Assembly (NCBI RefSeq): GCF_000383675.1
Contig: NZ_KB911833.1
Span: 1-59,569 of the forward strand
Length of the DNA: 59,569 nt
DNA from: Terracoccus sp. 273MFTsu3.1
Lineage (GTDB): Bacteria; Actinomycetota; Actinomycetes; Actinomycetales; Dermatophilaceae
Direction: 5' to 3'
The notes below the pieces were generated by a model. That model saw only the letters and a program-made list of their open reading frames with translations, was not told the DNA's origin and did not search any database. The position numbers and the translations under genes are program-made. Positions 33,113-40,349 of the stretch are shown here, piece after piece. Numbering within the stretch: position 1 is the first letter of the stretch; each line of letters starts with the position of its first letter.

Positions 33113-33519
33113 GCCACTTCCGACATCTCGAGGTCGGCGAACACGACCGGTTCACCCGGGCTCACGTGGGTCATCCCGTGAAGCGCGTCGGCCTGCGCTG
33201 CGCGTGCCGAACCGAGCGCGCCGCGGGTGGCGACGCCGCGGAGCATGATGAAGAGCTCTCGAGGCGCCATCGCTCTCGCGTGAGCCTCGTGGGCAACGAG
33301 CCACTCCATGGCCGCAAGGAGCTCGTCGGTGGAGTGCTCCGGCGTCACCGACACGGGGGAGGTGGACCCCATCGGCACGATGTGACACGTGCTGCGGGTG
33401 CAGACCACGTCTTGAACCGTGAGCCACAGCTCATCTCTTCCATCAGACTCCCGGGCCAATGGCCCGCACTGGCGCAGGCTCTCAGCGAGCTGCTCGGCCT
33501 TGACATCGCGAGTGGTCAT
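33109..33519 (-). CDS. Hypothetical protein
   Basis: 136 aa from ATG 33519, preceded by a clear AAGGAG. Sequence is mixed alpha/beta with ELWLTVQDVVCTRSTCHIVP and AMEWLVAHEAHARAMAPRELFIMLRG; no membrane segment or known domain. First gene of a two-gene unit with 33112 (4-base overlap), transcribed away from the region with the DnaA-box-like sites. Function unknown. Confidence 0.6.
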   Translation of the reverse strand: MTTRDVKAEQLAESLRQCGPLARESDGRDELWLTVQDVVCTRSTCHIVPMGSTSPVSVTPEHSTDELLAAMEWLVAHEAHARAMAPRELFIMLRGVATRGALGSARAAQADALHGMTHVSPGEPVVFADLEMSEVA

Positions 33520-33875
33520 GCCCTGCTCCTTCGTGAGATCAGCGGGGCCCCTGCAGCAGCCCGCTCCTTACCATTTGTCCCGCTTGTCGCCACCCGGCGC
33601 TGGCCCGGTCTCACCCAGTTGTGGACAAGTCTCAGAAGGCGACACGTTGTCCACATGGGTGACGCGGACGAGTTGCGGTCCGTCGAGATCGGCGCACAAT
33701 GCGCCCGCCGGGAGACGCGGATCGCCTTGACGTCGGCCGTGTTTGGGCCCGCTTGCGGTGATGTCCTCATGCGATCCAGTCAGCCAGCGCGGGAGGCGTC
33801 GCCCCATGACCCGCGGATGCACTCGCGATGCACTCAGGTGAACAGCCGAGTCCCGCGACGCTCGGGTGGTAGCTC
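33520..33875. other. Regulatory spacer between divergent element genes
   Basis: 356 bases with no acceptable gene. It separates the 33519 gene (minus) from the HTH regulator (plus) and contains the inverted DnaA-box-like pair at 33614-33659. It is the best location in the window for an element control region or replication start. Confidence 0.5.
33614..33659. promoter_or_regulatory. Inverted pair of DnaA-box-like sites
   Basis: TGTGGACAA (33620-33628) and TTGTCCACA (33647-33655) are exact reverse complements and each equals the actinobacterial DnaA box consensus. CCCA and TGGG extend the symmetry. They could mark an origin of an excised element, or a dyad operator of the nearby HTH protein. 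Confidence 0.55.
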
Positions 33876-35399
33876 ATGACGTCTGTCGTGGTGCCGACCT
33901 GGCAGCCTGCCGACGCGGTCTGTCTCCAGCAGGCCCTGAGGCTGACGAACGAGTCCTTTGCCGAGACCCTGGGCTCAGCCGCTCGCACGGTCGCGAAGTG
34001 GCACGCGAACCCAGCCATGAAGCTCACGACGGAGATGCAGGCCGCGCTGGACACGCTCCTCAGCCGAGCCACCGAGGATGCACGCCAACGCTTCGCTGAG
34101 CTTCGTTCTGCCGGCGCCGGGGATTCGTCCCAGGTGGCTGAATCCGTGGTTGCGCTGTACGGCGCGACGCACCTTCACTCCGCTCTGGAGTTCCTCGACG
34201 AACTGCGTGGGTCCGCTCCTGGTATATCGCTTGCGGCAGTTGCCAATCGCTCGGCCGCGTTGAATGGCCACGAGCCGACGGGTCATGTCGACAGAGGGGC
34301 GGTCGCTGATCGGCTGTTGGACTTCTACAGCACCGAGAGTGGCCTCGAGGGAGCGGTGCGTATTCGGTCCACCGAGGGCGACATGATGACGAGTCTGGTC
34401 ACCCCGAAGGGGGGCCTCGCCCATCCGAAGACCGGAGTGCCGTCCTTCCGGTTCGCTCGTCGTACCGCGGCTCCGCGGACGCTGGGTTCACCAGACCTGC
34501 TCGCGGTCGCCGAAACACGTCTGGCGCACTGCCTGTTGGGCGGCACGCGCTTTTCCGATCAACCGACCTATCGGCTCGTGGACATTGAGGCCGAGCGGGA
34601 CGGCATACGAGCGCAGTTCGCCTTGACCACGTTCGCGCGCTACGCGCTCACGTGGGACCTGCTCGAGACTGAGGTCCTCACGGCCCTCGCTGCCGGTACC
34701 TCTGTGCTTCCACTCCGAGAGCAGCTGTTGCCCACCGCACGAGCGGTGCTCGAACCCAGCGCCAGGGAGTGTGTCGGGGGAGCGCTCGCTCTGTCGGCTT
34801 TTGCTCGTCCGGCCTCGGGCAACCGGCCGGCCGACTATGTCCTACTCGTCCAGCAGCGAAGCAGCAGAGTGCTCAACGGGGCTGGACGTATTGCCGTGAT
34901 CCCTAAGTGCTTCCATCAGCCGACCAACGAGGCAGCCGCTGAAGTAGACGTCCGACTCACTCTCCTGCGGGAGATGGAGGAGGAACTGTTTGGGCGGGTG
35001 GAGACGGACAACAGCCTCGGGCCGTCATCGGTCGCCGACCTCCTGCACCCGAGCCGCATGACGCCGGCCATGCGTTGGCTGACGGAGTCCTCGGCTCTCG
35101 ACGTGCACCTCAACGGCTTCGCGTACAACCTCGTGGCTGGGAGCTTCGAGTTCCCCGCCCTTCTCGCCGTGCACGACGAGACCTTCTGGCAGCGCTTTGG
35201 GGGCGACATCGAGGCGAACTGGGAGGCCTCCGGGCTGCTGCGCTACTCGAGCGCCGACGCTGACGGACTCGCTGCGCTGCTGCACGACCCGCAATGGACG
35301 GATGAGGGGCTTGTCGCATGTGCCTTAGGTTTGAAGCGGCTAGCCCAGCTCAATCCGGAGCGAGTCAGACTGCCGGCCTTTCAGATTGGAGTCTCGTGA
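33876..35399 (+). CDS. HTH regulator fused to a Nudix-like domain
   Basis: 507 aa. The N-terminus (about 15-60) is an XRE-like helix-turn-helix: LRLTNESFAETLGSAARTVAKWHANP. The middle is unassigned. The C-terminal third (about 320-450) looks Nudix-like, with VLLVQQRSSRVL and a box-like LTLLREMEEELFG that keeps the REXXEE core but lacks the canonical preceding Gly/Glu spacing, so it may bind rather than hydrolyse nucleotides. It is translationally coupled to a cupin gene. Probably a ligand-sensing control protein of the conjugative element. Confidence 0.75.
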   Translation: MTSVVVPTWQPADAVCLQQALRLTNESFAETLGSAARTVAKWHANPAMKLTTEMQAALDTLLSRATEDARQRFAELRSAGAGDSSQVAESVVALYGATHLHSALEFLDELRGSAPGISLAAVANRSAALNGHEPTGHVDRGAVADRLLDFYSTESGLEGAVRIRSTEGDMMTSLVTPKGGLAHPKTGVPSFRFARRTAAPRTLGSPDLLAVAETRLAHCLLGGTRFSDQPTYRLVDIEAERDGIRAQFALTTFARYALTWDLLETEVLTALAAGTSVLPLREQLLPTARAVLEPSARECVGGALALSAFARPASGNRPADYVLLVQQRSSRVLNGAGRIAVIPKCFHQPTNEAAAEVDVRLTLLREMEEELFGRVETDNSLGPSSVADLLHPSRMTPAMRWLTESSALDVHLNGFAYNLVAGSFEFPALLAVHDETFWQRFGGDIEANWEASGLLRYSSADADGLAALLHDPQWTDEGLVACALGLKRLAQLNPERVRLPAFQIGVS

Positions 35400-35737
35400 G
35401 CATCGCTACTGGCAACGCGTTCGATGACGGCCCCGCGCACCGTGGGTGGCTCGTCGGGAACTTCATCGCGCCTCCTGACAGCGTGGCAAACACGAGTGAC
35501 GTGGAGATCAAGTGGGGCACGCATGCTGCGGGGGAGGAGCGCCCCGACTGGACCACGGGCGAGACCCGCACCTCGATGATGCTGCTGATCTCCGGACGTT
35601 TCCTCCAGCGTTTGCCTGACCGTGAGGTCGAGCTGAGCCGCCAAGGCGACTACGTGATGTGGGGCCCTGGCGTCGTGCACGCCTGGCGCGCCATCGAGGA
35701 CTCGGTGATGTTGACCGTGCGGTGGCCGTCGGTCTGA
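35396..35737 (+). CDS. Cupin-domain protein
   Basis: 113 aa from GTG 35396, overlapping the regulator stop (GTGA). Beta-rich: VEIKWGTHAAGEERPDW, TSMMLLISGRFLQRLPDREVELSRQGDYVMWGPGVVHAWRAIEDS, the second cupin half with G-D-Y and P-x-x-x-H. The first cupin motif retains one His (GTHAAGEE), so metal binding is possible. Likely a small-molecule binding partner of the coupled HTH/Nudix-like regulator. Confidence 0.75.
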   Translation: MSIATGNAFDDGPAHRGWLVGNFIAPPDSVANTSDVEIKWGTHAAGEERPDWTTGETRTSMMLLISGRFLQRLPDREVELSRQGDYVMWGPGVVHAWRAIEDSVMLTVRWPSV

Positions 35738-35749
35738 GCGGCTCGCCTG

Positions 35750-36034
35750 TCAGGCGGTAGTCGGCGTGTCCGAGGTGTCGACCTGATCGGCACGTCGAAG
35801 GTCGCGCCGTAGGGTCGCCTCGTCAGTGCCGAGCAGCAGTGCGGCGCGAGTGACGCCGGACGTATGCACGAGGCTGCGCTGCGCCTCGAGCAACTTGGCA
35901 TCCGCCGCCGCAAGGCGGTCTCGGGCCCGAGCACAGCCCTTGCCAGCCGTCTCGACCTTCCGCAGCGCCTCGGTCTCTGCGCGCTGAGCCTCAAGGAGGC
36001 GTTGGCGTGCTCCCGCGTCCACTGGGTGTCGCAT
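35750..36034 (-). CDS. Small helical protein with C-terminal HTH-like segment
   Basis: 94 aa from ATG 36034, with GGAAGGA upstream; longer frames lack this. A long charged helix (LLEAQRAETEALRKVETAGKGCARARDRL, coiled-coil-like) is followed by SGVTRAALLLGTDEATLRRDLRRA, which fits a helix-turn-helix. It may be a small DNA-binding regulator of the element. Second gene after 36085-36348. Confidence 0.6.
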   Translation of the reverse strand: MRHPVDAGARQRLLEAQRAETEALRKVETAGKGCARARDRLAAADAKLLEAQRSLVHTSGVTRAALLLGTDEATLRRDLRRADQVDTSDTPTTA

Positions 36035-36084
36035 GGGCGATCCTTCCGTTCGCTTCGATGTACGTGCATGACGGAGCGATTGGG

Positions 36085-36348
36085 TCACCGTCGGTGCGAC
36101 ACGGTCGGGGTCAGCAGTTTCGCCGGCAGCCACTGCTGCACGACTGCGGCGTCGGCCTCGATGACATAGGTGACGAACGCCCACCACCCGTCGTCGCGAC
36201 GGGACCACTCGACGATCAGCCCTGGATGGGGTCCGCGCGACGCCTCGGGACCGGTGACCCAGCAGTGGCGGCGGGCCGGCGGCGGCAGCGGGATGGGGTG
36301 GTCATGCCCTCGTCCCGAACCACCAGCCATCTGCCCATTATCCCGCAC
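36085..36348 (-). CDS. Conserved element hypothetical protein
   Basis: 87 aa (ATG 36348, or 69-81 aa from internal starts). The core HCWVTGPE, GLIVEWSRRDDGWWAFVTYVIE, VVQQWLPAKLL resembles short proteins that recur beside small HTH-like proteins in actinobacterial conjugative elements. No catalytic motif. The SOS box lies immediately upstream (36351), so its transcription with 36034 is probably LexA-controlled. Confidence 0.6.
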   Translation of the reverse strand: MRDNGQMAGGSGRGHDHPIPLPPPARRHCWVTGPEASRGPHPGLIVEWSRRDDGWWAFVTYVIEADAAVVQQWLPAKLLTPTVSHRR

Positions 36349-36350
36349 TG

Positions 36351-36366
36351 TCGAACGTCTGTTCGA
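36351..36366 (-). promoter_or_regulatory. Perfect LexA (SOS) box
   Basis: TCGAAC-GTCT-GTTCGA equals the actinobacterial/Gram-positive LexA consensus TCGAAC-N4-GTTCGA with full symmetry. It is 3 bases from the 36348 start codon and 370 bases before the relaxase, so LexA could repress the minus-strand unit and perhaps the relaxase. Confidence 0.8.
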
Positions 36367-36734
36367 TCACTCCGCCCGACTTCAGGTGGTGACGCAGATG
36401 GAGAAGCCACGCCCGCACAGGGGAGCGAGCGCCGGCTCCACGAGCATAGGGTCCGTGGCGCCGGCGACTACAAACCGTGCGCAGGCGCCCTTCCGGTCTG
36501 CGATCGCCAACCAGGCACGCTGATGTCGCACGTTGTCGCCACCATCGGCGCGCCTCCCCGCCCTTGATCGGCCCCTAGCTCCGCCTCGACCACTCGACTC
36601 CCGATGTCGCCTGACGCCGCCGAAGCCCTATTCGCACCCCGGCTCGACTGCGCCCCTTTCCGCTCCACACGTCTGGCACCAAGGTGGCCGCGGCCCCGCG
36701 GGTGCCCCGTTGGCCGGGTTCGCAGCGGGTGACG
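36367..36734. other. Spacer before the relaxase, candidate oriT region
   Basis: 368 bases without a convincing gene. MobF relaxases usually nick close to their own gene, so the transfer origin may lie here, but I could not identify a strong inverted repeat with an adjacent conserved nick motif. Confidence 0.35.
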
Positions 36735-39683
36735 ATGTCGATTCGCAGGATGACGCTGGGCTCAGGGTATCGCTACCTCATGGCCTCCGTCGCCCGAGGC
36801 GATGCCGCGCGCTCGACGTCGTCGCCGCTGGCGGCGTACTACAGCGAGCCGGGCACCCCACCGGGGCGCTTTGTGGGCTCCGGTCTCGCCGGCCTCGACG
36901 ACGGACGGGGCATCGCTGAGGGGTCGACGGTCAGCCAGGAGCACCTGTGGCGGATGCTCGGGATGCTGCAGGACCCGGTCACCGGGCGCCCGCTGGGCCG
37001 GGTCCCGGGAGCCGAGCGGACGGCATACGTCGACGCGCTGAAGCGAGTGCGGAAGGCGCCGAAGACGGTGGCGGGGTTCGACCTGACGTTCAGTGCGCCG
37101 AAGTCGGTGTCGGTGGCCTGGGGTCTGGCCGATGAGGAAACTCGGCGGCGCATCTATGCCGCGCACGTCGCGGCGACGGAGTTCGTCATCGACTACGCGG
37201 AACGGACCGTCTTCGCCACCCGGACGGGCCGTGGCGGCGTGGTGTCGGAGGACGTCCGTGGCGTCGTCGCAGCTGCTTTCGACCACTGGGACTCGCGGGC
37301 TGGTGACCCGCAGCTGCACACCCATGTCGTGGTCCTCAACCGGGTGCAGGCGGTGTCGGATGGGCGGTGGCGGACCCTGGATAGCAAGGCGCTCTTCCGG
37401 GCGTCGGTGGGTCTGTCGGAGCTGTACAACGGGGTCCTCGCGGACCTCGTGACCCACGATCTGGGGTACGGCTGGGAGCCCGGACGGCGCCGCCACTCTC
37501 CGGTGGAGAAGTGGGAGGTCGCCGGCGTGGGAGAGGCGTTGCGGGCGGAGTTCTCGCAGCGCACGACGGAGATCGACGCCGCGAAGGACGTGCTGGTCGC
37601 GGACTTCGCCGCCGCCCACGGGAGGCAGCCGACGCCGCGGGAGGTCCTGCAGATGCGTCAGCGCGCCACGCTGGAGACCCGTCCGCCGAAGGAGCTGAAG
37701 GCCCTCGGCGAGCTGGCTGCAAGCTGGCGGGCGAGGGCCCAGCCGTTCGTCGGGGACGACGCGCAGGCGTGGGTCGCGACCCTGGCCGGCCGGAACGACC
37801 TGCCGTTGCTGCGCGCCGGGGACCTTGCCGAGGCGATGCTGGAGGAGGCCGCTCGGGTGTCCCTCGACGTTGTGTCGGGCAAGCGCTCGACGTTCACCCG
37901 GGCCAACGTCTTCGCGGAGGCGCTGCGTCAGATCCAAGGCGTCCGGTTCGCGTCGCCAGACGAGCGGACCATAATGGCGGAGCGGATCGCGGCCCTCGGG
38001 ATCGGCCATGCGGTCGTGCTGACACCGCCGGATATGGGTTACGTCCCGGACGAGCTGCGTCGCTCGGACGGGTCGTCGCGGTTCCGTCCTCGCGACTCGG
38101 AGCCCTTCACGACCCAGCCGTTGCTCGATGCGGAGGAGCGGCTCCTCGCGGCCGGCCGTGCGGTCGATGGGCCGGCCGTGGGCGAGGCTGAGGCTGCGGC
38201 CGTGTGCGCGGTGGACCTGCCGGGTCGGGACCATCCGCTGTCGGGTGAACAGGCCTCTGCCGTATGCCGTGTGGTTGCGTCCGGGCGTGCGCTCGATGTG
38301 CTCGTCGGACCGGCAGGGGCAGGCAAATCGACCGCGATGGCGGGTGTCCGAGCCGTGTGGGAGTCGCAGTACGGGCCGGAGTCGGTGGTGGGGCTGGCGC
38401 CCTCGGCGGCGGCCGCGGAGGTGCTGTCCGAGGCGGTCGGGGTGCCGACGGAGAACACAGCGAAGTGGCTCGCGGAGGCGGCCCGTCAGCCGTCTCGTCT
38501 AGCCGAGCTGGACGGGCTGCGCGTTGCGTTGGATCGCGCGAGTCCGTCGCTGCGGACGCGCGCGTTGATGAGCCGAGCGCGCCAACTCTCCGCCGACATC
38601 GACCGGTGGCGGCTGCGCCCGGGACAGCTCGTGATCGTCGACGAGGCGTCCATGTCCGGCACGTTCGAGCTCGACTCGCTGACGGCATACGCCCGCACGG
38701 CCGGCGCGAAGGTGCTCCTCGTCGGGGACTGGGCGCAGCTGTCCCCGGTCGCGGCCGGCGGCGCGTTCAAGCTGGTTGCGACCGACCGCGACGACGCTCC
38801 CGAGCTGCATGATGTGCGCCGGTTCCGGCACGAGTGGGAGCGCGCGGCCTCGCTCAAGCTGCGGGTCGGGGCCAAGGGTGTCGCGGGAGAGTACGCCCGG
38901 CAGGGGAGGGTCCGAGGTGGCGACCGCGAGTCGATGCTCGACGAGCTCTTTGCCGACTGGACCGACGACGTCTCGGCTGGCCGGCGCTCGCTGATGGTCG
39001 CCGCCGATACGACGACCGTTGCCGACCTGAACCGCCGGGCCCGTGCCCACGCGGTTTCTCAAGGACGGGTTGCGGAGGGAGGGGTCACGGTCGCGAACGG
39101 CTCAGTGATCGGCGTGGGGGACGTGGTCGTGACGCGCCAGAACCAGCGTGACCTGGGCTCGGCGGGCTGGGTCAAGAACGGCGACCAGTGGGTCGTCACC
39201 GGGGTTGGACGTGATGGATCGATGTGCCTGCGGCGCGAGGCCGGTCGGGGAGTGGCGCACCTGCCGGTCGAGTACGTCTCTGCCCACGTCGAACTTGGGT
39301 ACGCCACGACAGCGCACCGTGCTCAAGGACGAACGGTGGACACCGCGCATGCGTTCGTCACGTCGACGACGATGCGCGAGCCGTTGTATGTGATGGCCAC
39401 GCGTGGCCGGGAGAGCAACATGCTCTATGTCGACACGGCATATGACCCCGATGAATCCACCGGGCATGAGAAAGCCACACGAGTGGACCCAGCTGCGGTG
39501 CTCGAACAGGTGCTGGGGCAGTCGGGCGTCGACCTGAGTGCAACTGAGACTCGCGCTCGAGAACGGAACATCGGCACGAATCCTGCACGGATCGAGGCGG
39601 AGGGCGCCGCGCTCGTGGCATTCGGGAGGGCTCGACGTGGCGCAGAGAGACGCACGACCACCGCCCCTCTGCCACGGTTGTGA
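36735..39683 (+). CDS. MobF-family (TrwC-like) relaxase-helicase
   Basis: 982 aa from ATG 36735 (GTG 36729 also in frame). The TrwC relaxase domain has the N-terminal YRYLMASVARGD and AAYYSEPGTPPGRF segments, FDLTFSAPKSVSVAWGL and the metal-binding QLHTHVVVLN (about 194). The helicase half has Walker A GPAGAGKST (about 525), VIVDEASMSG, LVGDWAQLSPVAAGG and ATTAHRAQGRTVD. The enzyme nicks and unwinds the transferred strand. The candidate nucleophile Tyr lies in the first 60 residues. It identifies the region as a conjugative or mobilisable element. Confidence 0.93.
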   Translation: MSIRRMTLGSGYRYLMASVARGDAARSTSSPLAAYYSEPGTPPGRFVGSGLAGLDDGRGIAEGSTVSQEHLWRMLGMLQDPVTGRPLGRVPGAERTAYVDALKRVRKAPKTVAGFDLTFSAPKSVSVAWGLADEETRRRIYAAHVAATEFVIDYAERTVFATRTGRGGVVSEDVRGVVAAAFDHWDSRAGDPQLHTHVVVLNRVQAVSDGRWRTLDSKALFRASVGLSELYNGVLADLVTHDLGYGWEPGRRRHSPVEKWEVAGVGEALRAEFSQRTTEIDAAKDVLVADFAAAHGRQPTPREVLQMRQRATLETRPPKELKALGELAASWRARAQPFVGDDAQAWVATLAGRNDLPLLRAGDLAEAMLEEAARVSLDVVSGKRSTFTRANVFAEALRQIQGVRFASPDERTIMAERIAALGIGHAVVLTPPDMGYVPDELRRSDGSSRFRPRDSEPFTTQPLLDAEERLLAAGRAVDGPAVGEAEAAAVCAVDLPGRDHPLSGEQASAVCRVVASGRALDVLVGPAGAGKSTAMAGVRAVWESQYGPESVVGLAPSAAAAEVLSEAVGVPTENTAKWLAEAARQPSRLAELDGLRVALDRASPSLRTRALMSRARQLSADIDRWRLRPGQLVIVDEASMSGTFELDSLTAYARTAGAKVLLVGDWAQLSPVAAGGAFKLVATDRDDAPELHDVRRFRHEWERAASLKLRVGAKGVAGEYARQGRVRGGDRESMLDELFADWTDDVSAGRRSLMVAADTTTVADLNRRARAHAVSQGRVAEGGVTVANGSVIGVGDVVVTRQNQRDLGSAGWVKNGDQWVVTGVGRDGSMCLRREAGRGVAHLPVEYVSAHVELGYATTAHRAQGRTVDTAHAFVTSTTMREPLYVMATRGRESNMLYVDTAYDPDESTGHEKATRVDPAAVLEQVLGQSGVDLSATETRARERNIGTNPARIEAEGAALVAFGRARRGAERRTTTAPLPRL

Positions 39684-39712
39684 GGCGGGCCTGCTTCAGT
39701 GTCGGACCCAGG

Positions 39713-39729
39713 GTCATGCCGTGCATGAC
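39713..39729. repeat. Inverted repeat after the relaxase gene
   Basis: GTCATGC-CGT-GCATGAC, perfect 7-bp arms, 30 bases past the relaxase stop and overlapping the start of the small frame at 39716. It is too AT-balanced and loop-poor to be a convincing terminator; it may be an operator. Confidence 0.4.
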
Positions 39730-39850
39730 ACTCGGCCGCGCGGCTTCAGTGCGTGACAACCAGCTACGTGACGAGGCACTCGTCGCCCTTGCGCACCGCG
39801 CTGAAGGCTCCGTGGTGATGTCCGAGCTGGGTGGGCCCCCTGACCGGTGA
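39716..39850 (+). CDS. Possible 44-aa protein
   Basis: A frame of 44 aa (or 41 from the ATG at 39725) between the relaxase and the lsr2 gene: SVRDNQLRDEALVALAHRAEG then SVVMSELGGPPDR. Composition and helix propensity look protein-like. No ribosome site is evident and no family is known to me. Confidence 0.3.
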   Translation: MPCMTLGRAASVRDNQLRDEALVALAHRAEGSVVMSELGGPPDR

Positions 39851-39865
39851 GAGGCTCGCGGTCCA

Positions 39866-40201
39866 TCAGCGCGCAGCGCGGTAGGCATCCTGAATCGACT
39901 GGCTCACTCGACCCTTGTCACTGACGGTGTGCCCGTTCGCGCGTGCCCACTCACGCATCGCTCGGAGCTCGGCGGCCTTGTCACTGTTGGTCGAAGTGGG
40001 CCGGTCGGAACGGCTGCGTCGCTGACCGGAGACCTTGCGCCCATTCCTCATGAATGGCTCCATGGCGTCTCTCAGTTGCGCCACGTTCTGCTTCGAGAGG
40101 TCGATCTCGTACTCGTCGCCTCGGAAGCTGAACCTGACGGTCTCGTCGGCTGGGCCGCCGTCGATGTCATCTTCGAGAATGATCTGGGTCCGTTGGGCCA
40201 T
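39866..40201 (-). CDS. lsr2: Lsr2-family nucleoid silencer
   Basis: 111 aa from ATG 40201 with GGAG upstream. N-terminal dimerisation domain MAQRTQIILEDDIDGGPADE, VRFSFRGDEYEIDLSKQN; C-terminal DNA-binding domain LRAMREWARANGHTVSDKGRVSQSIQDAY, where the usual RGR/AT-hook-like loop reads KGR. Lsr2 silences AT-rich and foreign DNA in actinobacteria. A copy on a conjugative element next to a defence operon is likely to restrain expression of the acquired genes. It is transcribed away from the relaxase end. Confidence 0.93.
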   Translation of the reverse strand: MAQRTQIILEDDIDGGPADETVRFSFRGDEYEIDLSKQNVAQLRDAMEPFMRNGRKVSGQRRSRSDRPTSTNSDKAAELRAMREWARANGHTVSDKGRVSQSIQDAYRAAR

Positions 40202-40349
40202 TGCTGCTCCTGTGTCTGAGGCGGTCTCGTCGCCGACCGCGCTGATGGCGGTTCGCCGGATTGGTGATGGTTTGGCAGGTGGGAGGCCCATCCTAGGACT
40301 GACTTCGGGACCGAGGTCGGCCCAGAGTCGACCGCCGGCTGCTGGCCCA

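Noticed and set aside
36762-38234. A 490-codon open frame on the - strand
   Set aside because: Antisense to the relaxase, Arg/Gly/Val-rich with no domain, while the relaxase frame shows all catalytic motifs.
39713-39729. Terminator of the relaxase gene
   Set aside because: The 3-base loop and 7-bp mixed stem without a T-run do not support intrinsic termination.
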